A model generated the notes under the pieces. It worked only from the letters and a program-made list of their open reading frames with translations. It was not told the origin of the DNA and did not search any database. Positions 1 through 8,077 of a stretch of DNA of 37,360 nt are shown in pieces (the stretch's first letter is position 1; each line of letters starts with the position of its first letter). This DNA comes from Verrucomicrobiota bacterium (GTDB lineage Bacteria > Verrucomicrobiota > Verrucomicrobiia > Limisphaerales > AV2), in assembly GCA_003218515.1 (NCBI GenBank), contig QHNT01000347.1, positions 1 through 37,360 on the forward strand, written 5' to 3'. A program made the translations under genes and the position numbers.

Positions 1-370
1 ACATCCAAGTTTGGCCGAACGACCAACCGGCGAATGTCGCTCGATAATTCACCGCATGAGTGGGTGAAATGCACCGCGAGCGAACTAGCCGGAGCCGCCG
101 CCTTGTGCTGTCAAGGTAGTGCTCCTGCGTCGCCTCCACCGTTGACAGCGGCGGCGTTCCGGCTCGTCTTGCGCTTAGGTTCCGGCTTTGGAAAAACCAA
201 AGCCGGGGCTTTGTCTTCTCACACGGAGAATCGGAACATCGGCCATGCAACAAACGGCATTTGCCGGAAATGCGTCCGCGCAGTTGCTTGTATTATGTTC
301 GGGCGTTGCTCGTGTTTCTGCTCGGCCTGCGTTCGTTCCGCGTGCTGCGTTCCTGCCGTTCTTTGCGCCA
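1..370. other. Leader region without a convincing gene
   Basis: I see no convincing coding sequence in this stretch. Open frames run through it on the + strand, but their translations are cysteine- and alanine-rich without recognisable domains, and one of them is simply an upstream extension of the helix-turn-helix gene that follows. The only clear structure is the hairpin at 182-206. The stretch may be the 5' untranslated or intergenic region of the small operon at 371-1190, or the end of an element that continues to the left of the window. Confidence 0.4.
182..206 (+). terminator. Perfect 10-bp hairpin, terminator- or attenuator-like
   Basis: CCGGCTTTGG (182-191) and CCAAAGCCGG (197-206) form a perfect 10-bp stem around an AAAAA loop. 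The sequence just downstream is GGCTTTGTCTTCT, a broken T-rich tail rather than a clean U-run. It could end transcription from a gene left of the window or act as a leader structure for the small operon downstream. Confidence 0.4.
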
Positions 371-604
371 ATGACTCAACCAATCAAAATCACTATGGAA
401 ACTATTCCAAAACCTGAATCATCGCTGACCCCCGCACCGGAACGGCTCGCGTATTCCGTCCAGGAAGCCGCCGATCTCCTGGGCGTCAATTATTTCAGCG
501 TTTACCGCCTCATCCAACGGGGTAAACTCAAAGTGTGTCGGGCACTGCGCGGTAAACTGCTCGTGCCGCGTGACGAATTGCTCAAACTGTTGAAATCCGA
601 ATGA
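371..604 (+). CDS. Excisionase/MerR-like helix-turn-helix protein
   Basis: This is a small protein of 77 residues (69 if it starts at the ATG at 395). Its centre reads LAYSVQEAADLLGVNYFSVY followed by RLIQRGKLK and a LVPRDELLKLL end. That is the usual pattern of helix-turn-helix type 17 excisionase-like proteins: a helix, a recognition helix, then a short wing carrying basic residues. Such proteins bind DNA, often to direct excision by a tyrosine recombinase or to regulate an element. It sits 7 nt upstream of the next gene, so the two probably form an operon, and a tyrosine recombinase gene lies about 1 kb away on the other strand, which fits a directionality-factor role. The open frame extends further upstream, but that part has no domain character. 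No clear Shine-Dalgarno sequence marks either start. Confidence 0.65.
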   Translation: MTQPIKITMETIPKPESSLTPAPERLAYSVQEAADLLGVNYFSVYRLIQRGKLKVCRALRGKLLVPRDELLKLLKSE

Positions 605-611
605 GGTCCCT

Positions 612-1190
612 ATGAATGACAATCCTTTCAATAACCGACGTCCAACCGAAATCGAGGATCAAGCCCACGTCGAAGCCGTGCGCCACTTCGCTGAACCGCT
701 CAAACAGTTCCCAACCAGCCGCGACGCGGTTAAACACCTTGAACGCGACGTTGCAAAGACCGCCTTGGCTGTCATGGCGGCGTCACAGAGACCGCCGCAG
801 GGAAATCCGCTCGTGACCGACGACGGCTCGCAATGGCACAAGAGCGTTGGTCTTTTCGACAACATCCTTGTTTGCCACCGGCCAATAGCCAACGGGACGG
901 AATACGCGGTTGTGGAGCATTTCCCAGCCAATGGCAGGAATGAAGTCTGCAACCGAGGACGGAATGTCGTGGAAGTGCTGAAAGCGTTCACCCACGATCA
1001 GCGGCAAGCGTTACAGATTTGGACGGAGGACATGACCGCGCAGGTCAAAGAGTTTCTCGCGGAGAAATATCCGGGCCAGGACATGAGCCGCGTCGCCGAT
1101 TCATTCATCCATAAATTCACCACGCAAGCCGTCGCTCAAAATGAAGCCCGCAACCAGCAGCAAAAGCACAGTCGCGGGATCGGTGTGTGA
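612..1190 (+). CDS. Hypothetical protein, 192 aa
   Basis: This gene encodes 192 residues that I do not recognise. The protein looks soluble: it has no signal peptide or membrane segment, is charged, and alternates predicted helical stretches at residues 15-60 and 120-175 with a more beta-like middle (VGLFDNILVCHRPI). It starts seven bases after the stop of the excisionase-like gene; a GAGG just upstream of the ATG overlaps that stop and is a plausible ribosome binding site. The arrangement suggests co-transcription with the small helix-turn-helix gene and membership in the same integrated element. Function unknown. Confidence 0.6.
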   Translation: MNDNPFNNRRPTEIEDQAHVEAVRHFAEPLKQFPTSRDAVKHLERDVAKTALAVMAASQRPPQGNPLVTDDGSQWHKSVGLFDNILVCHRPIANGTEYAVVEHFPANGRNEVCNRGRNVVEVLKAFTHDQRQALQIWTEDMTAQVKEFLAEKYPGQDMSRVADSFIHKFTTQAVAQNEARNQQQKHSRGIGV

Positions 1191-1279
1191 ACGTTGGCTT
1201 CATCGCACGAGTCGGGCGAATGGCGGAAACAAAGACTTGAAGCACGTTGATACCACAATATGCTATCAAATGTATTTAA

Positions 1280-1354
1280 GCCGCGATAGCTCAGCGGTAG
1301 AGCATCCGATTTGTAATCGGACGGTCGTCAGTTCAATCCTGACTCGCGGCTCCA
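1280..1354 (+). tRNA. tRNA-Thr (anticodon TGT)
   Basis: A complete cloverleaf can be drawn. The acceptor stem is GCCGCGA with TCGCGGC, the D arm contains AGCTCAGCGGTAGAGC, the anticodon stem CCGAT/ATCGG encloses loop TTTGTAA with anticodon TGT, and the T arm carries GTTCAATCC. The 3' CCA is encoded at 1352-1354 and is followed by a run of T residues that could serve as terminator. It differs from the partial tRNA-Thr at 2701-2764 at about 13 of 64 aligned positions, with compensatory changes in the stems, so the two are separate tRNA genes and not a recent duplicate. Confidence 0.95.
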
Positions 1355-1499
1355 TTTTTTGACTTCCCGAGCTCGTGAGATTGTCCTGGTGTTTATGAAA
1401 TGCGTTTTCGCTGGCGCATTGCCTGTTCTTCAATGGCTGTCATAAAACTTCGCAAGCAGGTCAATTACCGATGACCGATTCCCGTCGCGCTCGCGAGCC

Positions 1500-2597
1500 T
1501 TAGAATGTCACCTTTAACGCTTCCCGCTGACTATGCTCATCGCGCAAATGGCCGTAGGTTTTCATGCACAGCGCGCCGCCGTCTTGATGTCCGAGCCAGC
1601 GCGAAACCGTTGGAATGTCCACGCCGGCCTCAATGCAGCGTGTAGCGAACAAGTGCCGCAAATCGTGGTGGGTAATGCGTTTCACACCGGCCAGTTTTGC
1701 CGCGCGGTCGATTGACTTCTGACACTCGAAAACTTGCATTACGGTTTTGTCCCGCGATTCTTTGGCCCGCTCCGCGCGCATTTGCTCCAACAGTTGCCGC
1801 AGGCTCGTATTCAGCGGAATCCAGCGGTCTTTTCCGTTCTTAGTGATTCGGACGTGCAGCAATCCTTTTTCAAAATCCACGTCATTCCAAACAACGTGCC
1901 GCGCTTCGTCTATCCGCAAACCGGAGAAAGCCAGAAATCGGAACAGGTTCCCGCAATCTTCTGCTTGGCCCGCGCCGGATGTTTCAATGTGCTTTGCCAT
2001 TTCCTGAAATTGCGCCTGTGAAGGCAGATGCAATTCCTTTGGCCTTACCCGCCGCCGATCCACGAACTTGGCCGGATTGTCCACACGATAGCCGTGTTCA
2101 ACAGCAGTCTCGAAAATCCGGCGCACGATGCCCAAGGCGCCGTTATACCGGGTGGGACTGTAATCCTTGCCGTAGCGCGCCGCCCACTCGTTGCAGTCCT
2201 TCTGGGTGATTCTGGCGATGTCCGTCGAATACAATTCCGGCCAGGTCTTTTTCAGCGCGATCAAAACCTCCTGTTTGTAAAGCTTGGTGCGTGGCTTGTT
2301 GTTGTGGTCATCTTCAATTTCCTTTTTGAACATTTCAATGATAACTTCGCCTTTGACAGACTGGCCTTTGTTGATGGCCAGTCGGCGGTGATCCTGCAGG
2401 AAGTCGGAGAGCTTGAGTTTGGCAACACTCAATACATGCGTTTCGAGTGAACGGCGGATTAGCTTGCCATTGACCCTGACTCTCCCAAAATAATTACCGC
2501 TAGGCTTGTAGCGGATGAGATTGGGGTACGGTGTTTTGGTCCAATCAACATCCGCGGCGGGTTTGCGCCTGGTCTGTGATGGTACGGCTCTTTTCAT
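1500..2597 (-). CDS. Tyrosine recombinase / phage-type integrase
   Basis: This is a site-specific tyrosine recombinase of 365 residues that would cut and rejoin att sites through a covalent 3'-phosphotyrosine. The catalytic set is complete: Arg228 in SGLRIDEARHV, a beta-hairpin Lys at about 253-256 (TKNGKDRW), His311 and Arg314 in HHDLRHLF, His337 in RWLGHQ and the nucleophile Tyr348 in KTYGHL. The N-terminal half holds an Arm/SAM-like DNA-binding region. The open frame extends to 2765, but that extension begins MEPAVGIEPTT, the familiar antisense translation of a tRNA, so I place the start at the ATG at 2597. The gene points away from a 5'-truncated tRNA-Thr about 100 bp upstream, as expected for an integrase at the att end of an integrated element. 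Confidence 0.9.
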   Translation of the reverse strand: MKRAVPSQTRRKPAADVDWTKTPYPNLIRYKPSGNYFGRVRVNGKLIRRSLETHVLSVAKLKLSDFLQDHRRLAINKGQSVKGEVIIEMFKKEIEDDHNNKPRTKLYKQEVLIALKKTWPELYSTDIARITQKDCNEWAARYGKDYSPTRYNGALGIVRRIFETAVEHGYRVDNPAKFVDRRRVRPKELHLPSQAQFQEMAKHIETSGAGQAEDCGNLFRFLAFSGLRIDEARHVVWNDVDFEKGLLHVRITKNGKDRWIPLNTSLRQLLEQMRAERAKESRDKTVMQVFECQKSIDRAAKLAGVKRITHHDLRHLFATRCIEAGVDIPTVSRWLGHQDGGALCMKTYGHLRDEHSQREALKVTF

Positions 2598-2700
2598 AGC
2601 GGAAAAACCATACCATATACAAATTGAGTATGCAATATCAAACAAGCCTAAACGAAAACAGTGATAAAGCGCCTGTTTTGAAGCAAATATATGAAGTATA

Positions 2701-2764
2701 TCAGTGGTAGAGCAACGGTTTTGTAAACCGTCGGTCGTCGGTTCAATCCCGACCGCTGGCTCCA
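2701..2764 (+). pseudogene. tRNA-Thr (TGT) lacking its 5' end; candidate att site
   Basis: The D arm, anticodon arm (ACGGT, loop TTTGTAA, ACCGT; anticodon TGT), T arm and 3' acceptor strand CGCTGGC plus TCCA are all present. The 5' acceptor strand GCCAGCG that should pair with it is absent; the preceding bases are GAAGTATA instead. A tRNA cut in this way is the usual scar at one end of an element that integrated into the 3' part of a tRNA gene. Because the 3' half survives here, the element should lie to the left, with the restored tRNA at its other end. The nearby complete tRNA-Thr is too different to be that partner. Confidence 0.8.
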
Positions 2765-2827
2765 ACCCTCACGAAACCGGCCGCTGAAAGACGCGCCCTG
2801 CCGAACTTTGGACCGCCCTTCAGCGCC

Positions 2828-4707
2828 TCAACGTGGAAAACCGTCTGCTGCGCGAGATCGAATCACGGCAGTGAGCCGGTCAGCTACCTCGCCACCAGGC
2901 GCTGTGGACGCGAGCGACGAAGCCGGTTTCTCCAACTCCGGCGTCCTTTCGGCGCGAGATATCAGGTTTGCATAACGCCCGAGCTTTTGCTCATAACGAC
3001 GGTGGTAGAATTCGGGAAGCGAACGCGTCCGGCCCTCGTGGAAAGCAAGGAATTCCGGGTCCGTCGCCAGCATTCGCCGCAGGAGTCGAAGCGCCGCAAG
3101 GTCCTGCCGCATAGCGAGGGTTCGAAGCGCGTTGAGAACGCTGAAGCCCAGGGTTGACTCCTTCCCGAACCGCCCTTTCAACATCACATTCGATGTCATC
3201 GTCGAATACAGGTCAATGAGTTTGTCGTAATACTCAAGCGGAGGATAATGCGGCATGGTGGTGACCAAGTAGGGCGTGTAGTAAAAGCTGAATGGCATGG
3301 ATTGCAAAATTTGTCCGTTAGCCAATGCGCGGTCGTAGAGTGGAGTGTTACCAAAGGGGGTGGGAATGTTGATCGTAGGCCAAACAAACGGAACCGCGCG
3401 CATAAACTCCTTGGTCAACTCAACCGGTTCCTCTCCCTGATCCGCGTCGGTGCCAAACAGGAAGTTCGCCTGGAGACCGGGTACGTACTGCCGGATTTCT
3501 CGAAAGTGCTCGACGACCTGTGTGAGCTTTGCCTTCCCCACCGTGGCGCCAACTCCGGCTTTGTTGGAGTAATTGTTCCATGACTCGACTCCCGGCGCGA
3601 TGAACAGGCACTTGGTGTCTCTCAGACGCGGCAGCTTTGCTCCGCGTAAAATGGAGAGCGAGCTTTCGATGATGTAGGGACTGCGTTTTTCCTTCGGAAT
3701 CTCTTCCACGATGCCCAGCACCTGATCAAACTTCACGCCAAAGTTCGGATCATGGTAGGTCACCATGACTCCAGGCCAGTTCCTGGCCAAATACTGAAGG
3801 TCGGCTTCCAACTGTTCCGGTGGGAAAAGCACATAAGGATTGCTCCAGTCCACGCAAAAATCGCAACTGTATGGGCAGCCGACACTGCTGAGCAGCGGGA
3901 CTACACTCAGGCGACGCAGCCTGCCTCCGACGAGAGAGGCAGCGATTATCTCCGGCATTCGCTCTTCCGCGCTCGGAATTTCCCTTAGAGGCCGGCCACT
4001 GGTAATGACCGTGTGCCGGTCGAAATGCCCACGAAGAATGTCGTCGATCAGCGTCTTGTCGCAGTCTTTGACCGCCAGATCGAAGAAGCGGAGGCAATCC
4101 CTGGGAAAAGCTTTGGAGGATTGCTCCAGTCCACGCAAAAATCGCAACTGTATGGGCAGCCGACACTGCTGAGCAGCGGGACTACACTCAGGCGACGCAG
4201 CCTGCCTCCGACGAGAGAGGCAGCGATTATCTCCGGCATTCGCTCTTCCGCGCTCGGAATTTCCCTTAGAGGCCGGCCACTGGTAATGACCGTGTGCCGG
4301 TCGAAATGCCCACGAAGAATGTCGTCGATCAGCGTCTTGTCGCAGTCTTTGACCGCCAGATCGAAGAAGCGGAGGCAATCCCTGGGAAAAGCTTTGGCAT
4401 GAGGCCCTCCAATGACCGTCAGCGTCTTTCTCATCCGGTAGACCTTGGCCAGGGCGTATGCCAGCGCACTGGCCTGCGTGTAGCTGGCGACGAAAACCAC
4501 GTCCAGTTCGTCCGGAAGCAATCTTACAGGGTCCCGTTGCCCGTAGTAGGTGGCGTACCAAACCTGGTGCCCTAACTGTCGGCACCATACTGAGACGGCC
4601 TGTGGAATTATGCTCGCATGATATTTTTTGAAAAAGGCGCGGTAGATGCGATCCGTCCAACTCTTCGATGCGGTGTCCTCAATCAGCTCGATGACTCCAA
4701 TTTTCAT
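2828..4707 (-). pseudogene. B12-binding/radical SAM protein broken by a 281-bp tandem duplication
   Basis: The undamaged protein would have 532 residues: an N-terminal cobalamin-binding-like region (starts MKIGVIELIEDT, with VIGGPHAK), then a radical SAM core with the CxxxCxxC motif in GCPYSCDFCVDW that binds the 4Fe-4S cluster, then an accessory region that includes MPHYPPLEYYDKLIDLYS. Members use S-adenosylmethionine to start radical chemistry; the substrate is unknown. A perfect 281-bp duplication (3836-4397) inserts a second copy that is not a multiple of three. Translation from the start at 4707 therefore ends after 219 residues, just past the cluster motif, while the C-terminal part stays open in another frame. 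Removing one copy restores the whole frame exactly. The gene is divergent from ppk. It may be a recent mutation or an assembly artefact. Confidence 0.85.
3836..4397. repeat. Perfect tandem duplication, 2 x 281 bp
   Basis: Bases 3836-4116 and 4117-4397 are identical by eye over their whole length, with no spacer. Both copies contain the part of the radical SAM gene that encodes the 4Fe-4S cluster motif. Because 281 is not divisible by three, the duplication shifts the reading frame. Perfect identity points to a very recent event or to an assembly error. Confidence 0.95.
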
Positions 4708-4962
4708 AGTAGGAACTCGGTTTTGCAGTCGATCGGTCCGGCGTTCTGAAACTGGTGCCGCTTGTTCAGCACCAGTCCAAATGGACGGGAGATTACTCCG
4801 GTCCCCAGGTGAGGCTTGGTTGTATCAGTGCTGTCTGGCTGAACGGACCTTTAAAAATGAAACTAACTGACTAAAAGGCCGCTCCCCAATGGATGTCGGC
4901 GCGACCCTACTCCTGCCGGGTGGAGCGTCAAGTTTTTTAACAGTACACAATTTTCCTGGGAT

Positions 4963-5002
4963 TCGTCACAGAATTGTAACTCGCCATTTACAGCCTTGTC
5001 AC
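4963..5002 (+). promoter_or_regulatory. Four phased Pho-box half-sites upstream of ppk
   Basis: Four 7-bp direct repeats begin at 4963 (TCGTCAC), 4974 (TTGTAAC), 4985 (CATTTAC) and 4996 (TTGTCAC), each exactly 11 bp after the last. PhoB boxes consist of CTGTCAT-like 7-mers separated by 4 bp, so this is the spacing and core expected of two adjacent Pho boxes. They end about 21 bp before the polyphosphate kinase start. The rest of the 316-bp gap between the radical SAM gene and ppk holds only an 8-bp hairpin at 4751-4776 (ACTGGTGC/GCACCAGT). The third repeat is the weakest. Regulation by phosphate starvation is inferred. Confidence 0.65.
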
Positions 5003-5023
5003 GGTAGTCTGCGGTCTTTCACT

Positions 5024-7186
5024 ATGGCGACGGCGGCAAGAACCTTTGGGCCATCCCACTTCATCAATCGGGAGATGAGCTGGCTGGAATTCAACCAGCG
5101 GGTGCTCGACGAAGCGTTGGATTCCGCCACGCCGCTGCTGGAGCGTGTCAAATTTTTCTGTATCAGCAGCTCGAACCTCGACGAATTTTTTGAGATCCGC
5201 GTCGCCGGGCTCAAGCAGCAGATCGAAAGCGACGTGGTGGAGCGCAGCATTGACGGCCTCACGGCCAGCGAAACGTTTCGCGCCATCACCAAGCGCATCC
5301 GGCGGATGATCGAGCAGCAATACGCCTGCTGGCGCGAGCAGCTCGTCCCCGCATTGGCTGGACACGGCATCCGCTTTCTGAAGTTCACCGAACTCAGCGA
5401 CGCCGACCGCGCGTGGATCGAAAACCACTACCGCACGCAGGTCCGTCCGGTAGTGACGCCGCTGGCGATTGATCCGGCGCATCCGTTTCCCCAACTGCTG
5501 AACAAATCGCTGAACATGATGGTGCAACTCGAAATGGCGCAGGGCAACCAGATGTTGCGTCATCTTGCCGTGGTGCAGGTGCCGCGCGTGCTGCCGCGAC
5601 TGGTGAAACTGCCATGCGACGATTCACGCCAGGATTACGTCTTCCTCGGACATCTCATCGGCCACTACCTCGCCGATTTGTTCCCGGGCACAAATATTCT
5701 TGGTTACTGGCATTTCCGCGTCACGCGCAACAGCGAGTTGTACATCGACGAAGAAGACGCCGACAATTTGCTCAAGGCGGTTGAGGACGAACTGCACAAT
5801 CGCCGCAAGGGCGCGGCGGTCCGGCTTGAACTGGAAAGGGATTGCCCGCCTGAACTCCGTGCGGCGCTGCTCGGCACCCTGCATCTGACAGAAGACGACT
5901 TGTACGTCATCGACGGCCCGCTGAACCCGTCGCGCCTGATGGAAATTTACGAAGGCGACCATTCGCCGGAGCTGCGCGACCCGCCGTTCGTCGCGCCGGT
6001 CGCCTACGCGCTGCGGGACCAAACAGACTTGTTTGCAGTCATTCGCGAGCGCGACATTCTGCTGCATCATCCTTATGAAAATTTCGGCGGCGTAGTGGAG
6101 TTTCTGGAGCACGCCGCCGCGGACACCAGGGTGCTTGCCATCAAACAGACTCTCTACCGCACCGGCGGCGATCCGCGCATCGTCGGGGCGCTGATGAACG
6201 CGGTGCGCAACGGCAAGCAGGTCACCGCGGTCGTGGAATTGCGCGCCCGGTTCGACGAGGCAAACAACATTCAATGGGCGCGCCGGTTGGAGGAAGCGGG
6301 TGTCCACGTCGTTTATGGCCTGGTCGGTTACAAAATCCACGCGAAGATGTTGCTCGTCGTGCGCAAGGACGACGATTGCATCCGCCGCTACGTGCATCTC
6401 GGCACGGGCAACTACAATCCCAACACGGCGCGACTCTACACGGACCTCAGCCTGCTGACGTGCCGCACTGACTTTGGAGAGGACGCGACCAACCTGTTCA
6501 ACCTGCTGACCGGCATTTGCCAGTTCCAAGGGACGCGCCGGCTGCTGGTCGCGCCCTTTGAACTGCGCGAGCGCGTGCTGGCGCTGATCCGCCGCGAAGC
6601 CGAGCACGCGCAGCAGGGTTTGCCCGCGCGCATCGTGGCCAAAACGAACGCGCTGGTGGACCGCGAAATAATCCAGGCGCTTTATCTCGCCTCGCAGGCG
6701 GGCGTGAAGATCGACCTCATCGTGCGCGGGATTTGCTGCCTGCGACCGGGATTGGCCGGCGTCAGTGAGAACATCGCCGTGCGCAGCATTGTGGACCGGT
6801 TCCTGGAACACAGCCGGATTTATTACTTCGAGAACGCGTGCCAGCCGGAGGTGTTCTTAAGCAGCGCCGACTGGATGCCGCGCAATTTCCTCCGCCGCAT
6901 CGAAGTGCTTTTCCCCATCGAAGACGGCATTTTGCGGGAGCGGGTGAAGCGGGAACTACTGGACATCCCACTGGGGGACAACGTCAAAGCCCGTTTGCTC
7001 CAGTCGGACGGTTCGCATCAACGGCCGTCCGTGAAACGCGGCACGCCCCTGCGCCGCAGTCAAACCGATTTTATCGAGCTTGCCCGGAGCAATCATGCCA
7101 ACAGCGCGAAAGCGGCGAAGGAGAAGCGGCCCGCGCGGTCGAAATACTCGCGGGTAAAACTGGCCGGGAGCCCGTTCGGCAAGTGA
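5024..7186 (+). CDS. ppk: Polyphosphate kinase 1
   Basis: PPK1 polymerises the terminal phosphate of ATP into inorganic polyphosphate, reversibly, usually at the inner membrane. The 720-residue length is normal for the family. The N domain begins FINREMSWLEFNQRVLDEA, a signature of PPK1; the head and two catalytic C domains follow. The phosphorylated histidine is His458 in YVHLGTGNYNPN and the second conserved histidine is His596 in FLEHSRIYYF. The open frame reaches upstream to 4889, but that extension covers the Pho boxes and lacks family similarity, so I chose the ATG at 5024. No Shine-Dalgarno sequence is visible. The C-terminal tail after about residue 680 is basic and low-complexity. 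The esterase gene follows 50 bp downstream. Confidence 0.95.
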   Translation: MATAARTFGPSHFINREMSWLEFNQRVLDEALDSATPLLERVKFFCISSSNLDEFFEIRVAGLKQQIESDVVERSIDGLTASETFRAITKRIRRMIEQQYACWREQLVPALAGHGIRFLKFTELSDADRAWIENHYRTQVRPVVTPLAIDPAHPFPQLLNKSLNMMVQLEMAQGNQMLRHLAVVQVPRVLPRLVKLPCDDSRQDYVFLGHLIGHYLADLFPGTNILGYWHFRVTRNSELYIDEEDADNLLKAVEDELHNRRKGAAVRLELERDCPPELRAALLGTLHLTEDDLYVIDGPLNPSRLMEIYEGDHSPELRDPPFVAPVAYALRDQTDLFAVIRERDILLHHPYENFGGVVEFLEHAAADTRVLAIKQTLYRTGGDPRIVGALMNAVRNGKQVTAVVELRARFDEANNIQWARRLEEAGVHVVYGLVGYKIHAKMLLVVRKDDDCIRRYVHLGTGNYNPNTARLYTDLSLLTCRTDFGEDATNLFNLLTGICQFQGTRRLLVAPFELRERVLALIRREAEHAQQGLPARIVAKTNALVDREIIQALYLASQAGVKIDLIVRGICCLRPGLAGVSENIAVRSIVDRFLEHSRIYYFENACQPEVFLSSADWMPRNFLRRIEVLFPIEDGILRERVKRELLDIPLGDNVKARLLQSDGSHQRPSVKRGTPLRRSQTDFIELARSNHANSAKAAKEKRPARSKYSRVKLAGSPFGK

Positions 7187-7236
7187 ACCATCGCTGCGCG
7201 CTTCCCACTTTTCCCCCTTTCCGCTTTAATTCGCGC

Positions 7237-7860
7237 ATGCTTGAAACGCAGTTGGTGACGGCCCGGGAGAAACATTCCCGCCGCCTCATGATCGTGTTGC
7301 ACGGACTGGGCGACAGCATGGAAGGGTATCGCTGGCTGCCGCCGGCGCTGGGTTTGTCCTGGCTGAATTATCTGCTGGTCAACGCGCCCGATCCTTACTT
7401 CGGCGGTTATGCGTGGTATGACTTTTCCGGCGACGCAGGAACCGGCGTGGAGCGCAGCCGCGCGCTGCTGTTCGAGCTGCTGGACGAGCAACGCAAACGA
7501 GGGTGGCCTGCGGAACAAACAATCCTGTTCGGCTTTTCACAAGGATGTTTGATGACGATCGAGGTCGGCCTGCGTTACCCGCACCTGTTCTCCGGGCTGG
7601 TCGGCATCAGCGGCTATGTGCATGAGCCGGAGAGGTTGGTCCGGGAACTGTCGCCGGTGGCGTTGCAACAGCGCTTTCTCATCACGCACGGCACGGACGA
7701 TCCACTCATCCCATTCGCGGCCGTGCGGGAACAGATCAACGTCCTGAAAGCGGAACGAATCCACATCGAATGGCACGCATTTGTCAAAGCTCACACGATC
7801 GCTGGCGACGCGGAGCTGACTGTTATCCGGGATTTCGTCTGCGCGCGATACGGATGTTGA
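7237..7860 (+). CDS. Alpha/beta hydrolase, phospholipase/carboxylesterase family
   Basis: A 207-residue serine hydrolase of the small carboxylesterase (YpfH/acyl-protein thioesterase-like) type. The oxyanion-hole loop is VLHGLGDS near residue 30, the nucleophile elbow is GFSQG with Ser101, the acid is Asp154 or Asp155 in HGTDDPLIPF and the base is His186 in KAHTI. There is no signal peptide, so it probably acts in the cytoplasm on small esters or acylated molecules; the real substrate cannot be read from the sequence. The frame stays open far upstream inside ppk, but family similarity begins only at MLETQLVTAREKHSRR, so I use the ATG at 7237. It may be transcribed together with ppk. Confidence 0.85.
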   Translation: MLETQLVTAREKHSRRLMIVLHGLGDSMEGYRWLPPALGLSWLNYLLVNAPDPYFGGYAWYDFSGDAGTGVERSRALLFELLDEQRKRGWPAEQTILFGFSQGCLMTIEVGLRYPHLFSGLVGISGYVHEPERLVRELSPVALQQRFLITHGTDDPLIPFAAVREQINVLKAERIHIEWHAFVKAHTIAGDAELTVIRDFVCARYGC

Positions 7861-7870
7861 TTTCTCTCCT

Positions 7871-7982
7871 CGGAACTCCGGCAGTGTCCTAATTTGCTTC
7901 AGGTGGGTGCGCCGCTGCCGCGGCGCACGGGCGGTGCCGCAGCACCGCCGCCACCAAACTAGGACGCTACCGGAACTCCGGC
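7871..7982. mobile_element. MITE/REP-like palindromic element with flanking direct repeats
   Basis: A block of about 88 bp (7883-7970) lies between two exact copies of CGGAACTCCGGC (7871-7882 and 7971-7982). Its ends are imperfect inverted repeats: AGTGTCCTAATTTG at the left matches the complement of the right end at 12 of 14 positions. Inside are two perfect hairpins: GTGCGCCGC/GCGGCGCAC (7907-7928) and GGCGGTGC/GCACCGCC (7930-7949). It encodes nothing. Terminal inverted repeats plus a flanking duplication resemble a miniature transposable element. Half of the same sequence appears again at 12636-12671. Confidence 0.65.
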
Positions 7983-8077
7983 TGGATTGACTTTTGTCGT
8001 TTGTTCTGGTCTAATGGCGGCATTGGTTTTTGAGAAGGCTCGGGAGCGATAACATCACCTTGGAAGTCCTGAACACA

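Noticed and set aside
2598-2765. N-terminal extension of the left-end integrase
   Set aside because: It starts with the antisense translation of the truncated tRNA-Thr (MEPAVGIEPTT); integrase similarity begins at 2597.
2786-2874. Short + strand frame ending LNVENRLLREIESRQ
   Set aside because: The peptide looks like a helical protein end, but it has only 28 codons, no start and overlaps the radical SAM 3' end; perhaps a relic, not callable.
5624-6811. 395-codon open frame opposite ppk
   Set aside because: It is antisense to the conserved catalytic part of polyphosphate kinase and has no domain of its own.
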